Source: Breznakia pachnodae
Lineage (GTDB): Bacteria > Bacillota_I > Bacilli_A > Erysipelotrichales > Erysipelotrichaceae
Direction of reading: 5' to 3'
Assembly (NCBI RefSeq): GCF_030814225.1
Contig: NZ_JAUSUR010000001.1
Location: 744,001-808,000, forward strand
DNA: 64,000 nt
Shown here piece after piece: positions 17,186 to 25,832 of the stretch. A program made the position numbers and the translations under genes. How positions within the stretch are numbered: position 1 is the first letter of the stretch; each line of letters starts with the position of its first letter. The notes beneath the pieces were generated by a model that saw nothing but the letters and a program-made list of their open reading frames with translations, had not been told where the DNA came from and searched no databases.

Positions 17186-19123
17186 TTACTTTCCTTTCAT
17201 TTCCTTTTTCATTTCTTCTATTTCATCAAGCATCATTTGTCTTTCTTCCTCACTCATAAGACTTTCACTTTCTTCAATCTTACTTTGCGATTCCTGTTCA
17301 TGCTTATATGATTCATAATCTTTTATATTACTAAAACCATTTGCTTGAGCATCTTTTCCTCTACTCCATACATCACGATTAACATCATCACGAATAATTG
17401 CTCTACGTTCATAATCCGCTTTATATTTATCATCATCTCGTTGTTGCTTATCTGCTCTTTCTTGCTCACGTTGTTGTTCTTCTTGTTCTTTCCAGACTTC
17501 ATTTTTATATGCATTTTTATAATCAATTCCATCTTTTGTTAAAACAATTCCATTTGCTCCATATGGCTTTTGTTCTTCATTTTCATCTATATTTTGATTT
17601 TGTGTAGATTCTTCATCAGGATTAACACCTGAACTACTATCTTGACCTGTTCCAGTCCCTGAAACTTGACCACTTTCATTACTTGGTACTGTAGAACCTG
17701 AACCACCTTCACTATTTGCAAATTGCATATTACGATCGTTCGCCATATCTTCATATCGATTTTCCCAACGGTTCATATCATCACTAAAGTTTTTATAAGA
17801 ATCAACTGCACCTTTTCCTGCATCAATAGCACCCTCTACACCGTCTTTTGCCATTCCTACTGCATCAGCTCCTTTGTTAAACATTACTTTACCCATACGT
17901 GCAAATCGTTGTCCTGCAAAGAGTGATTTCATCATCATCATTCCACCAGTGTTGACATGTAACTTCTCTAATATCTTTTCATCACCAATCAATACCAACA
18001 TTCCAATGGCAAAAATTAATATACAATTCCCTAACCAATTTCCTAATATATCATTTTGTAATATTGCAGAAGATAACAAACCATAAAGGCTCATCATAAA
18101 ATACAATATCCAAATAGATAACGTGTTCCCTACACCCTCTAATAAAACGTCATATACTGCTTTTACATTTGCCAACATACTTCCAAGTGCAAGTCTACCC
18201 CACATATATATTTGAAAGTACTGACCACATAAGAAACCTAGCTTAAACAATCCTATTAGAAATATTACAACTGTTAATAATTCACTTACATTTAATGCCA
18301 AATAGTCTGTTCGATATCCAAAATACCTTACATCACCTACTCCAAACCATCCATCTTGCAAACTCTCAGTTTCAAATGTTCCATCTGCATTAACACTAAC
18401 AATCACATCATTAAATACTGCTCTTGGTATTCTTATTTCAGTATCAAGATATTCTAAATCTAATCCATCAACTTCACTCAATGTAACAAGCTTATTTTGT
18501 GCCAAAGATTCAACCATATCGTATGTATTCGCTCGAAATAGTGTTTCTGATATTGTTTCATTTTCTTTCGCTCCAATGATTCCATTTGTTTCTTCAACCA
18601 ATGCTACTCGAATATCAAATAAAACACCCATAGAATATGCAAATATACTTATACACATCAACATAATTACTGCATTTACTACTGGTTGTAATGGATTCCC
18701 ACCTGAAAACATACGTACAAAAACTATAAATACAAACCCTAAAAATAATAGAATTAATATAATAGTTTCAAGATTTACATTTACTTTTGCGATTGGCTCA
18801 AGCGATAAAAAATCATACTTTGCTAAAGTAGTAAAAGACACTTCTAACAAATCTAATAATGTTGCCAATATTGAATGTATTAGCTTTCCTATTCCTCGCA
18901 AAGCTACATTAATAAATCCATCTTTTTCTAATTGTGCATATACTTCTTTACTTACATTATTCGCATCATATAATCCTGCATTAACAACAAATGCATTACC
19001 ATTAATAACGAAGATCACAAATAAAAATGAACCTATTACTGTTAATGACTTACTTATTGATTTTCTTATTGAAACAGTTTTTTTCAATCTATTCTTTTTC
19101 TTTTGTTTCTTCATGATATTCAT
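17186..19123 (-). CDS. VirB6/TrbL-like polytopic membrane protein
   Basis: About 645 residues. An N-terminal hydrophobic signal (about 23-48) is followed by a further group of membrane segments between about 85 and 385, then a Gly/Ala-rich stretch. The last 190 residues are hydrophilic and low-complexity (Gly/Ser, then Glu/Lys/Gln/Arg coiled coil). This is the usual VirB6/TrbL build in Gram-positive conjugation, with a large cytoplasmic tail. The start is uncertain: ATG codons at 19123 and 19114 follow AAAGGA at a longer than usual distance; frames further upstream run into the terminator hairpin. Confidence 0.8.
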   Translation of the reverse strand: MNIMKKQKKKNRLKKTVSIRKSISKSLTVIGSFLFVIFVINGNAFVVNAGLYDANNVSKEVYAQLEKDGFINVALRGIGKLIHSILATLLDLLEVSFTTLAKYDFLSLEPIAKVNVNLETIILILLFLGFVFIVFVRMFSGGNPLQPVVNAVIMLMCISIFAYSMGVLFDIRVALVEETNGIIGAKENETISETLFRANTYDMVESLAQNKLVTLSEVDGLDLEYLDTEIRIPRAVFNDVIVSVNADGTFETESLQDGWFGVGDVRYFGYRTDYLALNVSELLTVVIFLIGLFKLGFLCGQYFQIYMWGRLALGSMLANVKAVYDVLLEGVGNTLSIWILYFMMSLYGLLSSAILQNDILGNWLGNCILIFAIGMLVLIGDEKILEKLHVNTGGMMMMKSLFAGQRFARMGKVMFNKGADAVGMAKDGVEGAIDAGKGAVDSYKNFSDDMNRWENRYEDMANDRNMQFANSEGGSGSTVPSNESGQVSGTGTGQDSSSGVNPDEESTQNQNIDENEEQKPYGANGIVLTKDGIDYKNAYKNEVWKEQEEQQREQERADKQQRDDDKYKADYERRAIIRDDVNRDVWSRGKDAQANGFSNIKDYESYKHEQESQSKIEESESLMSEEERQMMLDEIEEMKKEMKGK

Positions 19124-19159
19124 AAAAATACTGTTCAATCCTTTCTTAATTTCCAAAAA

Positions 19160-19230
19160 TAAAAAGGCACTCAATAAAAACCATTTGAAACATATCTAGT
19201 TTCTGATTTCTATTAAGCGCCTTTTTTTAT
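19160..19230 (-). terminator. terminator/attenuator between VirB2-like and VirB6-like genes
   Basis: On the minus strand GGCGCTTAAT pairs with ATTGAGTGCC (two G-U pairs), extended by AAAAA/TTTTT and followed by TTTTTATTTTT. It lies 30 bases after the pilin stop and just before the VirB6 gene, so it probably lets only part of the transcripts continue. A related hairpin lies before the adhesin gene. Confidence 0.75.
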
Positions 19231-19254
19231 TTATTCTATTTTACTAACTACTTT

Positions 19255-19614
19255 TTAACTTTGAATCCATGTCCAAATTTGTGCTGCACCAAATATAATA
19301 ATATATCCTGCAATTACTCCTACTGCTATCTTTGCAGCATTCTTTGATTTACTAAAGAAAATCATATACCCAATAACTATAATTGCCAATATACCCAAAA
19401 TATTTACTGCATTCTGCATTTCAGTTACTGCATCATTTACCTTTGGTTGAAGTATTTCACCAACCATGGCATTTGTTGATGTAGTATGTGCTAACATCAT
19501 TGTACTTGTTAATCCCATTGACATTGCTAATTTCCTACGTATTCTTTTAAATACAGAGAAACCTCTACGTGTCCATTTCATAATTTTATAAAATGTTTTT
19601 TTCAATTTATTCAC
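19255..19614 (-). CDS. VirB2/TrbC-like pilin subunit
   Basis: 119 residues: a basic N-terminus with a long signal region ending near a NAMVGE site (about 48-52), then two hydrophobic helices (about 68-86 and 92-112) with a short basic turn (FFSKSKNAAK) between them. This is the VirB2/TrbC pilin pattern. GTG is taken as the start and overlaps the upstream stop by 8 bases. It is followed by the terminator above, which would favour pilin over downstream channel parts. Confidence 0.75.
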   Translation of the reverse strand: MNKLKKTFYKIMKWTRRGFSVFKRIRRKLAMSMGLTSTMMLAHTTSTNAMVGEILQPKVNDAVTEMQNAVNILGILAIIVIGYMIFFSKSKNAAKIAVGVIAGYIIIFGAAQIWTWIQS

Positions 19615-19918
19615 CTACTTTCTTTGACTTAAAATATTCAAGAATTATATTGCTATCTTTTTCGTCAATCCTTTGTATTAATGAATATCCATATAACCAA
19701 CTGTCCTTTATCTCTTTAAATGTTATAACTTCATTTGCACTAATAACTAATACAACATAAAATCGTTCACTTGAAGAAACTAACAATTCATTTAATTCAA
19801 CAGTTATTCCAAATTCTTTGTCCAACTTATCAACAAATTCTTTTGTCTTTTCTTTAATGTAATCAACATTCTTTTCATTTATATTAGATTGGAATGTTAA
19901 GTTTATATATATTTTCAT
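19607..19918 (-). CDS. small soluble protein before the pilin gene
   Basis: 103 residues, no membrane segment, alternating strand and helix (about 1-100). SD GAGG precedes the ATG. It is the first gene of the secretion transcript and its stop codon overlaps the pilin start. No family recognised. Confidence 0.5.
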   Translation of the reverse strand: MKIYINLTFQSNINEKNVDYIKEKTKEFVDKLDKEFGITVELNELLVSSSERFYVVLVISANEVITFKEIKDSWLYGYSLIQRIDEKDSNIILEYFKSKKVGE

Positions 19919-19941
19919 TTTTACCTCATATTCTTTTCTTG

Positions 19942-20011
19942 TATAATTAAATTACAAAGGAGGTATACATATATGAAATTAATTATTCATCATTTTTCTT
20001 CCTTGGTTTAA
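19942..20011 (+). CDS. 12-residue candidate peptide with strong SD, opposite strand
   Basis: On the plus strand a TATAAT box (19942-19947) is followed by a perfect AAAGGAGG (19956-19963) and, 9 bases on, an ATG at 19973 opening MKLIIHHFSSLV and stop (20009-20011). The strength of the SD is unusual for chance. It lies in the gap between two minus-strand genes and its coding part is antisense to the last codons of the adhesin. It could be a signal peptide, a leader, or the start of an antisense RNA. Confidence 0.35.
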
Positions 20012-23000
20012 TTTTCTTAGTCACAATACCAATCACCAACAATCCTGCTATACCAAGTAAAATCAATCCTTGAACATTTGTAATATCACCAGTTTCAACA
20101 ATCTCTGGTTTTATTAATTTAACTGTTTGGTCTTTGTTATTGATATCTTCCTCACTAGCAATCAAATCACCATTAGCATAAGCTTTTTCAAATACCACTA
20201 AATCTAAATCATCAATACCAGCAGCATCAAATTCAAACCTTAAAATCACAGTTCCATTTGTTTCAGCAGGAGTGAATACTGCTTTTGCAATAACTTCTTT
20301 ACCGTCTACTACAAATGGCTTTCCAGTGCTCTTATTCATCACAACACCGTTCATTTCTACTTCAATATTAGGAATAAAGTTTTCATATGATACTTTATCT
20401 TGCAACGTCACTTTGCCATCTGCTGTAATTTCTTTCTTACCGTCAAATGATGCCATTGTATGAATTTTAGGCTCTGCTACAGTAACTGTTTGACCCTCGT
20501 CATTAATATCTTTATGTTCTGCAACAGTAATACCGTCTTTAGTCCAATCTTCATAAGCTACTAATCTAGAACCCTCTAAACCTGTACCATCAAATGTGAA
20601 TGTTAATAAGACTTTTCCGTCATGCTCTGTAGGTGTAAATAATACTTCTGCTAATACTGGTTCATCATTAATTATCAACGGTTTTTCCTTATATATAATG
20701 TCGCCGTTTTCATCAACTTTACCTGTATCAATAGCCAACATTATTTGACCACTCATTTTTTGCTCAACACCGATTTCAGCATTGTAATAAGCAACTTCAT
20801 CTTGTAGTGTAATTGTCTTATTTGCATAGACTTCTTTGCTACCGTTTAAGTCAGTTAATGTTGTACCCATTTTCTCTTTTGGAACATTAGTAAAATCTAC
20901 TTGAACAACACTTCCTAGATTTTCCAAATTTTCATCAAATGTAATTGCAATCACTTCATCACTAATATAGTAATTACCATTTGCACTTGTTTCCTCGAAG
21001 TATCTTGTTACACCAAATGGAATACTCTTAAATTGTAATGTTCCAAGTTTACTGTCAAATTCAAATGTTTCTAATTCAATCGTACAATCTGCATCTGCAT
21101 ACATTGTCATGACGTTTCCATCTTCTAGCACAGTGTCATTTGTGTATTCATTTTTCTTAGTAAATTCTACATCTGTACGAATTAACTTATTTTCAAATGT
21201 TTCACCATCTTCATATACTAATTGCTCGTCATTCTCATATGTGAAGTTATACAATTTATCATCTGATTTTACATAACCTGTAGGAGTAACTTTTTCTACT
21301 CTTTTTACAGTCGTTCCGTTTTCTGCAATCATAATCCCTTCAACTTCAACTGGCGTATTTTCACTAAGCCAATACAAACCATCTTCACTGTTAGGGTTAA
21401 CAATTACATCACCATCTTTATATAACGGTTTACCATCAACTGGATTAGTACCATCACCAACGTATGAATATTCAAAGCCGGCAATTTTTAGTTCTTTTGT
21501 CGTTTCATCTAAACGCTCAAATGTTTTTGTATCAACTATCTTTCCTGTTGGCACCTCATTATTAACGTTTATGATTGTTACAAAGTGACCTTCTTCAATT
21601 TCCATGTTTTCATTTGTACTTGTAATTGTGAATGGTACAGGGTCTTTAATTCTAATTGCGCCATTAGGTGCAACTAATTCACTATAATAGTAATCACCAT
21701 ATCCCAATTTTGTGAATGTAGTTGTCATTCCAGTTTCATCAGTTGTGAACGTATCAATATATTCTTTACCATTCCAAAGTTTTACAACTTCCATATTTTC
21801 ATCAAGAATTTGGAAAGTTGCATTATCTCTTGTCCAAACTGTACCGTCATGTTCTTTTACAAATCTTAAGTAACTTGTAAATGATGGATTGTTTAACAAG
21901 ATAGGGTAAGGGTTTTCGTTTCCATCTTTTGTAGACACTACAAATCTTTCAACTGGCGTATGGTCTTTAGGTGTACTTGTTTCTTCTACATAGTAGTCAC
22001 CCCAAGCCATTAGATCAGTTTCAAGATATCCAATTGCATTTGTTTTTTCTACAAAAGCTACTGGAGTTTCTTCCCAACTTGTATCATCTACACTTTTTTT
22101 CAATTTGAATGTAAATTCGACATCCTTTAACGGTTTAGGAATACCAACTTCACCATTTGTTGAGAATTTCATCAATGCTACTTTACCTTTGATTACATCC
22201 TCATATGATGTAGTGGCATGTACTACAACAGATGTATTTTGATCTTTATACGTTAACTCAAACTCATATTTCTTAGGATCTATTTTATAACCTGGACCCG
22301 CTGAAAGTTCTTGCCAATAGTAGCCACCTAATTTTAATTTTTCTACTGTAATTTCTAAATCACTGCCGACTGATTCTTTATAAACAAGAGTACCATCTTT
22401 TTTATACAGTCCATATACAGACTGCGACATATCAGCATCACCTTGATTGCTCATACCAGTTTCGCTATCACGTTTTTTAAGTGTAGTTGTTCCTGTTACT
22501 TCTTTATCTGCAATCTTTACTACTACTGTTTCTTTTTGGTTTGCAATTGTAAAGTGATGCTCTGTAGGATTCAATGTATAACCGTGTGGAGCTTTTCTTT
22601 CTACAAAGAAATAATCACCCTCATCTAGTAATCCAGTTGTTACTTTACCTGTAGCATCTGTAACGTACATTCCTAAAGATTCTCTATCAGAATTAAATAG
22701 TTCTACTTCTGTACCTGCGATTGCAATTAGCTTGTCTGTTTCATCAACTTTGTTAAACTCTGCATATCCTTGAATTTTGATTTTCGTTCCAAAATTTACT
22801 GTTACAGGATCAACATATCCCCCAACAAACATATCTTGACTATCACCTTGTTTACTACGATAAACTGCGTTAACATTACTTGTTTTATCCCATTTTCTAA
22901 TATTCTGCTCATTTGTTATATCATTAGATGTCGCAGTATCACTTGCAGAAATAATTAAATCATTTCCACTTTTAGAATATGTAACACCATTTTTTGTAAA

Positions 23001-23648
23001 GGGGAATGTGCCTTTATAATCTTTAAATACACCATTTGAATCAGTAACTGTAATCGTTTCTCCTTGATACAGTTCAAATCTTTGTTTATGAAAACTAGGT
23101 CTTATATCATGTTTTGCTACATCACTACTTACTTGAGCCTTAAATGATGCATAATTACCAGTATCTATACCTAAATTCTTCACATTGCCATCACCCATTG
23201 CAAGTTCATAAATCATTGCATAAGTATTTGCATAATCTTGTCTTAATTGTGGATTAGCTTGTGCTTGTGCAGGAGTTACATTTGTACCCCACTTTTTATA
23301 GAAACCATGATAAGCTATTCTACCAATTCCACTATCAACTTCACCATAGAAGTTAGGATCAATATAGTACACTTTTCCATTGTGTAAAAATAAACCCGGA
23401 TTCGCACAGAATGATACTTGATAAGTTACTCCATTTGTGGAAGTGAATATCATATCTGTTTGAGGTGCTGGCATATTATCATATGTGATTGTATAGCCAG
23501 TAGGAACAGTTAAATAACTAATCACTACTTCATCAGCTTTTACTTTAGTATCACCATTACTAACTAATGATGTAAAAACCATCAACAAAGAAAATATAGG
23601 AAATAGTATTTTATGCTTGTTTTTCCATAATTCTTTTAATTTATTCAT
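19983..23648 (-). CDS. large SpaA/VaFE-repeat surface adhesin with thioester-like N-domain
   Basis: About 1221 residues from the ATG with SD AAAGGA. There is a signal peptide (about 10-39), then a domain like the class-I thioester adhesin domain with Cys81 in SFCANP. The partner Gln appears replaced by Tyr (NTYAMIYE where TQxAIW is usual). Several SpaA/Cna-B type beta domains follow (repeated GxYxxxEL motifs), some with the Lys/Glu pattern of isopeptide bonds. Two VaFE-type repeats (RLVAYEDW, DLVVFEKAY) follow, then VETGD, a hydrophobic helix and a KPRKK tail, which is a wall-sorting signal with a non-LPxTG motif. It likely promotes mating-pair contact or host binding. Confidence 0.85.
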   Translation of the reverse strand: MNKLKELWKNKHKILFPIFSLLMVFTSLVSNGDTKVKADEVVISYLTVPTGYTITYDNMPAPQTDMIFTSTNGVTYQVSFCANPGLFLHNGKVYYIDPNFYGEVDSGIGRIAYHGFYKKWGTNVTPAQAQANPQLRQDYANTYAMIYELAMGDGNVKNLGIDTGNYASFKAQVSSDVAKHDIRPSFHKQRFELYQGETITVTDSNGVFKDYKGTFPFTKNGVTYSKSGNDLIISASDTATSNDITNEQNIRKWDKTSNVNAVYRSKQGDSQDMFVGGYVDPVTVNFGTKIKIQGYAEFNKVDETDKLIAIAGTEVELFNSDRESLGMYVTDATGKVTTGLLDEGDYFFVERKAPHGYTLNPTEHHFTIANQKETVVVKIADKEVTGTTTLKKRDSETGMSNQGDADMSQSVYGLYKKDGTLVYKESVGSDLEITVEKLKLGGYYWQELSAGPGYKIDPKKYEFELTYKDQNTSVVVHATTSYEDVIKGKVALMKFSTNGEVGIPKPLKDVEFTFKLKKSVDDTSWEETPVAFVEKTNAIGYLETDLMAWGDYYVEETSTPKDHTPVERFVVSTKDGNENPYPILLNNPSFTSYLRFVKEHDGTVWTRDNATFQILDENMEVVKLWNGKEYIDTFTTDETGMTTTFTKLGYGDYYYSELVAPNGAIRIKDPVPFTITSTNENMEIEEGHFVTIINVNNEVPTGKIVDTKTFERLDETTKELKIAGFEYSYVGDGTNPVDGKPLYKDGDVIVNPNSEDGLYWLSENTPVEVEGIMIAENGTTVKRVEKVTPTGYVKSDDKLYNFTYENDEQLVYEDGETFENKLIRTDVEFTKKNEYTNDTVLEDGNVMTMYADADCTIELETFEFDSKLGTLQFKSIPFGVTRYFEETSANGNYYISDEVIAITFDENLENLGSVVQVDFTNVPKEKMGTTLTDLNGSKEVYANKTITLQDEVAYYNAEIGVEQKMSGQIMLAIDTGKVDENGDIIYKEKPLIINDEPVLAEVLFTPTEHDGKVLLTFTFDGTGLEGSRLVAYEDWTKDGITVAEHKDINDEGQTVTVAEPKIHTMASFDGKKEITADGKVTLQDKVSYENFIPNIEVEMNGVVMNKSTGKPFVVDGKEVIAKAVFTPAETNGTVILRFEFDAAGIDDLDLVVFEKAYANGDLIASEEDINNKDQTVKLIKPEIVETGDITNVQGLILLGIAGLLVIGIVTKKIKPRKKNDE

Positions 23649-23689
23649 TCTTTTTCCTTTCTGCCTTTTCTTTAAGACATTTCGACAAA

Positions 23690-23738
23690 ATAAAAAGCAC
23701 CTAACAAAATACACATTGTATTTCATTAAGCGCCTTTA
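23690..23738 (-). terminator. terminator/attenuator before the adhesin gene
   Basis: On the minus strand AAATACA/TGTATTT forms the inner stem and GGCGC/GGTGC-TT the outer part, followed by TTTTTATTTT. It begins about 30 bases after the stop of the broken surface gene and ends about 40 bases before the adhesin start, inside its leader. The string GGCGCTTAAT is shared with the hairpin before the VirB6-like gene. Confidence 0.7.
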
Positions 23739-23766
23739 TATCTTTATAACCAATTCTATTACTCAA

Positions 23767-24482
23767 TTAATAGAAATTCACAGTCCAACCTGCTCCTACA
23801 CAATTTAACGACCACGCTTCATACCCATCATGAATATTCCACCCATCATCACCTACTATCAATAATTGACTTTCAGCATAATTAATAGCATCTTGTTGTG
23901 TTGCAAAGGTCATACCAGAATTACCTATATTCGTTGGTGTACATACTGGTTTCTCTGGTTCTGGTTGTGGTGTTGGTGTAGGTGTTGTTACACCATTGTT
24001 TGTAGTATTGTTATTAGTCGTACCACCACCGTTATTTGTACTTGTACCATTATTTACATTGGTATTCGTATTTCCTGTAGAAGTACTTCCAGATGAATCA
24101 GAACCTGATGTATTGTTACCTGCACTATTATCAGTACTTGTAGCTGCATCATCAGTGGTAGTTTCTTTTTCATCAGTAGAAGAGGTTTCTTTTGTTTCGT
24201 CAATTTCTTCCTCTTTCTCTTTAGAAACTTCTTTTTCTTTTTTCTTATCTGTTTCTGACGGATCACTAGATTTTTTTGTTTCAGTTTCGTTTTTCGTAGT
24301 TGTTACTACTTTTTCACTATCCCCATTATTTTGAGTTAATGCATAGATGCTTGTACCACCTACTAAAACAAACTCAAACCTAAGATAATACCTATTTTAA
24401 CTTTTTTTGAAGATTGACGTAACTTTGCAATTACTCCAACTGCCATTTCAGGATTAGAACCTGATTTATTTATTTTTTTCAT
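23767..24482 (-). pseudogene. membrane-anchored surface protein broken by a frameshift
   Basis: From the ATG at 24482 the frame gives a basic start and the first half of a membrane helix (KVKIGIILGLSLF), then stops after 39 codons. In another frame the helix continues (LVGGTSIYAL) and runs about 200 codons. It passes through a Lys/Glu region, a Thr/Asn/Ser/Gly linker and a TPTPTPQPEPEKP stalk to a 55-residue end domain with Trp, Gly and two Cys, stopping at 23767. Adding one T to a TTTT run in TTTGTTTTAG restores one frame. The gene was therefore an N-anchored stalk protein; it is either decayed or carries a sequencing error. It is upstream of and cotranscribed with the adhesin. Confidence 0.7.
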
Positions 24483-24528
24483 TGTTGCTTTCCCCTCTCG
24501 TTTTACAATTTTAGTATATCACAAATTA

Positions 24529-24642
24529 TGATATACTTGGAACTAGGATATAAAATGACTACCAATCATATATCTTAGAAATGATACCGGCGCTAACTGA
24601 ATATCATTTCGGAAACGAGCCATTTTAAATGGTTCTTTTTTT
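24529..24642 (+). ncRNA. predicted ~100-nt structured RNA, opposite strand
   Basis: On the plus strand an extended -10 box TGATATACT (24529-24537), with a TTTACA further upstream (24502), predicts a start near 24544. The RNA would fold into GAAATGATA/TATCATTTC with a 15-nt loop (24578-24610). It then ends at a terminator, GAGCCATTT/AAATGGTTC plus eight T (24617-24642). Outer bases AGGATATAAA (24545) and TTTATATCCT (24641) are also complementary. No gene is encoded. It runs opposite to the surface protein transcript, so a regulatory or antisense role is possible. Confidence 0.5.
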
Positions 24643-24706
24643 TATATCCTAATTCTCTCTACAAACAATTTTAATTTCTATCATTCATTAATTTTTAGAT
24701 CATATA

Positions 24707-25036
24707 CTATTTTTGATTTAATGGTACACATTTCTTAGCTGTAAACGTTTCAACTAAATCCGCTTGAACATTTGCACCAAATGCACCAGTACCTCTTGCT
24801 TTAATTGAATATACAAAATCTACTAAATCCATCATGTCCCCACGTTTAACTGTAGGCGCAGGTTTTTCTTTCAATTTTACTTCAATAATTTCATCTGTTT
24901 CATCACTTAAGAACTTTGCGAAATACTCTTCATCATCTGTACCGTACTTTTTGCGTACGTCACATCCTCTAAACATTAATCCACTTCCATAAAATAAACT
25001 TGCTTTTTCTTTACTAAAAATTTTCTCTTTTGCCAT
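24707..25036 (-). CDS. small protein of unknown function, ICE
   Basis: 109 residues with a very strong SD (AAGGAGG). It has a KEKASLFYGSG start, an acidic centre and a KRGDMMDLVDFVYSI core. Tn916-type elements often carry DUF961-like proteins (YdcP, Orf22/23) of this size near the transfer genes, but I cannot confirm membership. The gap to the next gene holds the RNA described above. Confidence 0.5.
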   Translation of the reverse strand: MAKEKIFSKEKASLFYGSGLMFRGCDVRKKYGTDDEEYFAKFLSDETDEIIEVKLKEKPAPTVKRGDMMDLVDFVYSIKARGTGAFGANVQADLVETFTAKKCVPLNQK

Positions 25037-25068
25037 TTTAATGACCTCCTTCTATTTTTGAAAACTTT

Positions 25069-25368
25069 TTATACTCTACTAGGAATCACCAATATTTCAA
25101 TAAATAATGGTTTTTCCAGTTCCACATGAACTAAGAATACTTTCATATCATTCTCAAAATCCTGCGGTTCTTCTTTTTCAGGAACAAACACCGTAACTCG
25201 ATTATCACCATAAATCTCATTTATTTCTTTCATCTTGTTAGTGACATAATCATTTGTTTGTTGCTCTGTTCCCTCATTCACCAATTCATTATTGATGAAT
25301 ACACCATATAATAATTCATTTTCATCAATTACTACATCATGTAACACTTCACTTTCTTTCATTTTCAT
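25069..25368 (-). CDS. small acidic protein of unknown function
   Basis: 99 residues, acidic, no membrane segment. The first 60 residues (VVIDENELLYGVFINNELVNEG, shortened here) and the last 30 are strand-rich. SD AAGGAG precedes the ATG. It is 32 bases upstream of the previous protein gene and likely cotranscribed with it. The large palindrome at 25428-25512 lies just before it. Confidence 0.45.
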   Translation of the reverse strand: MKMKESEVLHDVVIDENELLYGVFINNELVNEGTEQQTNDYVTNKMKEINEIYGDNRVTVFVPEKEEPQDFENDMKVFLVHVELEKPLFIEILVIPSRV

Positions 25369-25427
25369 TTTTGTACTCCTTATCTTAGGTAAAGCCTGTG
25401 TTTTTCATTTTATTACACCCCCCTCTA

Positions 25428-25512
25428 CTACTTTTCAGTAGCACTTTGAGATAGTCTAATAACCTTAAGGGAGGGAAGTTACTAAACTATCCAAAAGTAC
25501 TACCGAAAATAG
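25428..25512. repeat. large imperfect palindrome, candidate origin
   Basis: An inverted repeat of about 38 bp per arm with a 9-nt loop (AAGGGAGGG, 25467-25475). The inner arms GATAGTCTAATAACCTT and AAGTTACTAAACTATC differ only at a few positions, and the outer arms pair through GTAGCACTTT / AAAAGTACTAC and CTACTTTTC / GAAAATAG. No T tract follows on either strand. ACCCCCC (25417-25423) lies just outside it. This resembles single-strand or transfer origins more than a terminator. Confidence 0.55.
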
Positions 25513-25526
25513 ATTTGCTTTACACT

Positions 25527-25832
25527 CTATTTATCATTCTCTTCCATCTTCTTTTTAGCTGCTATCACTCCTTTACCAAACCCACTATATATAGTTTTCG
25601 ATAATATAGTGATCAACCAATTAACTAATATGATTCTATATACCTTGTTCAGCATTATTGATAACATATTAGATAAATCTCTATAACTAATAATTCGTAG
25701 AAAATCTTGTTTATAATAATACATATGCCAAACAAATAAAATTGCTATAATTACTATTGTTATTGCAAATACTATTGATAGTATTTTTAGAATCTTATTA
25801 ATATGTTTAAAATATAATCTTATTATTTTCAT
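25527..25832 (-). CDS. small membrane protein
   Basis: 101 residues from the ATG that overlaps the upstream stop (TAATGA); an ATG three codons earlier touches the SD. One strong transmembrane segment (about 13-35) and a second weaker one (about 60-80). The C-terminus is basic. Function unknown. Confidence 0.5.
   Translation of the reverse strand: MKIIRLYFKHINKILKILSIVFAITIVIIAILFVWHMYYYKQDFLRIISYRDLSNMLSIMLNKVYRIILVNWLITILSKTIYSGFGKGVIAAKKKMEENDK

Noticed and set aside
17345..19199. Hydrophobic plus-strand frames opposite the VirB6-like gene
   Set aside because: Complement of Glu/Lys-rich and membrane-coding sequence on the minus strand, no SD, low-complexity composition.
23866..24334. Long plus-strand reading frames with Val/Pro/Ser/Phe-rich proteins
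   Set aside because: They are the complement of the Thr/Asn/Lys/Glu-rich repeats of the broken surface gene and lack ribosome binding sites.
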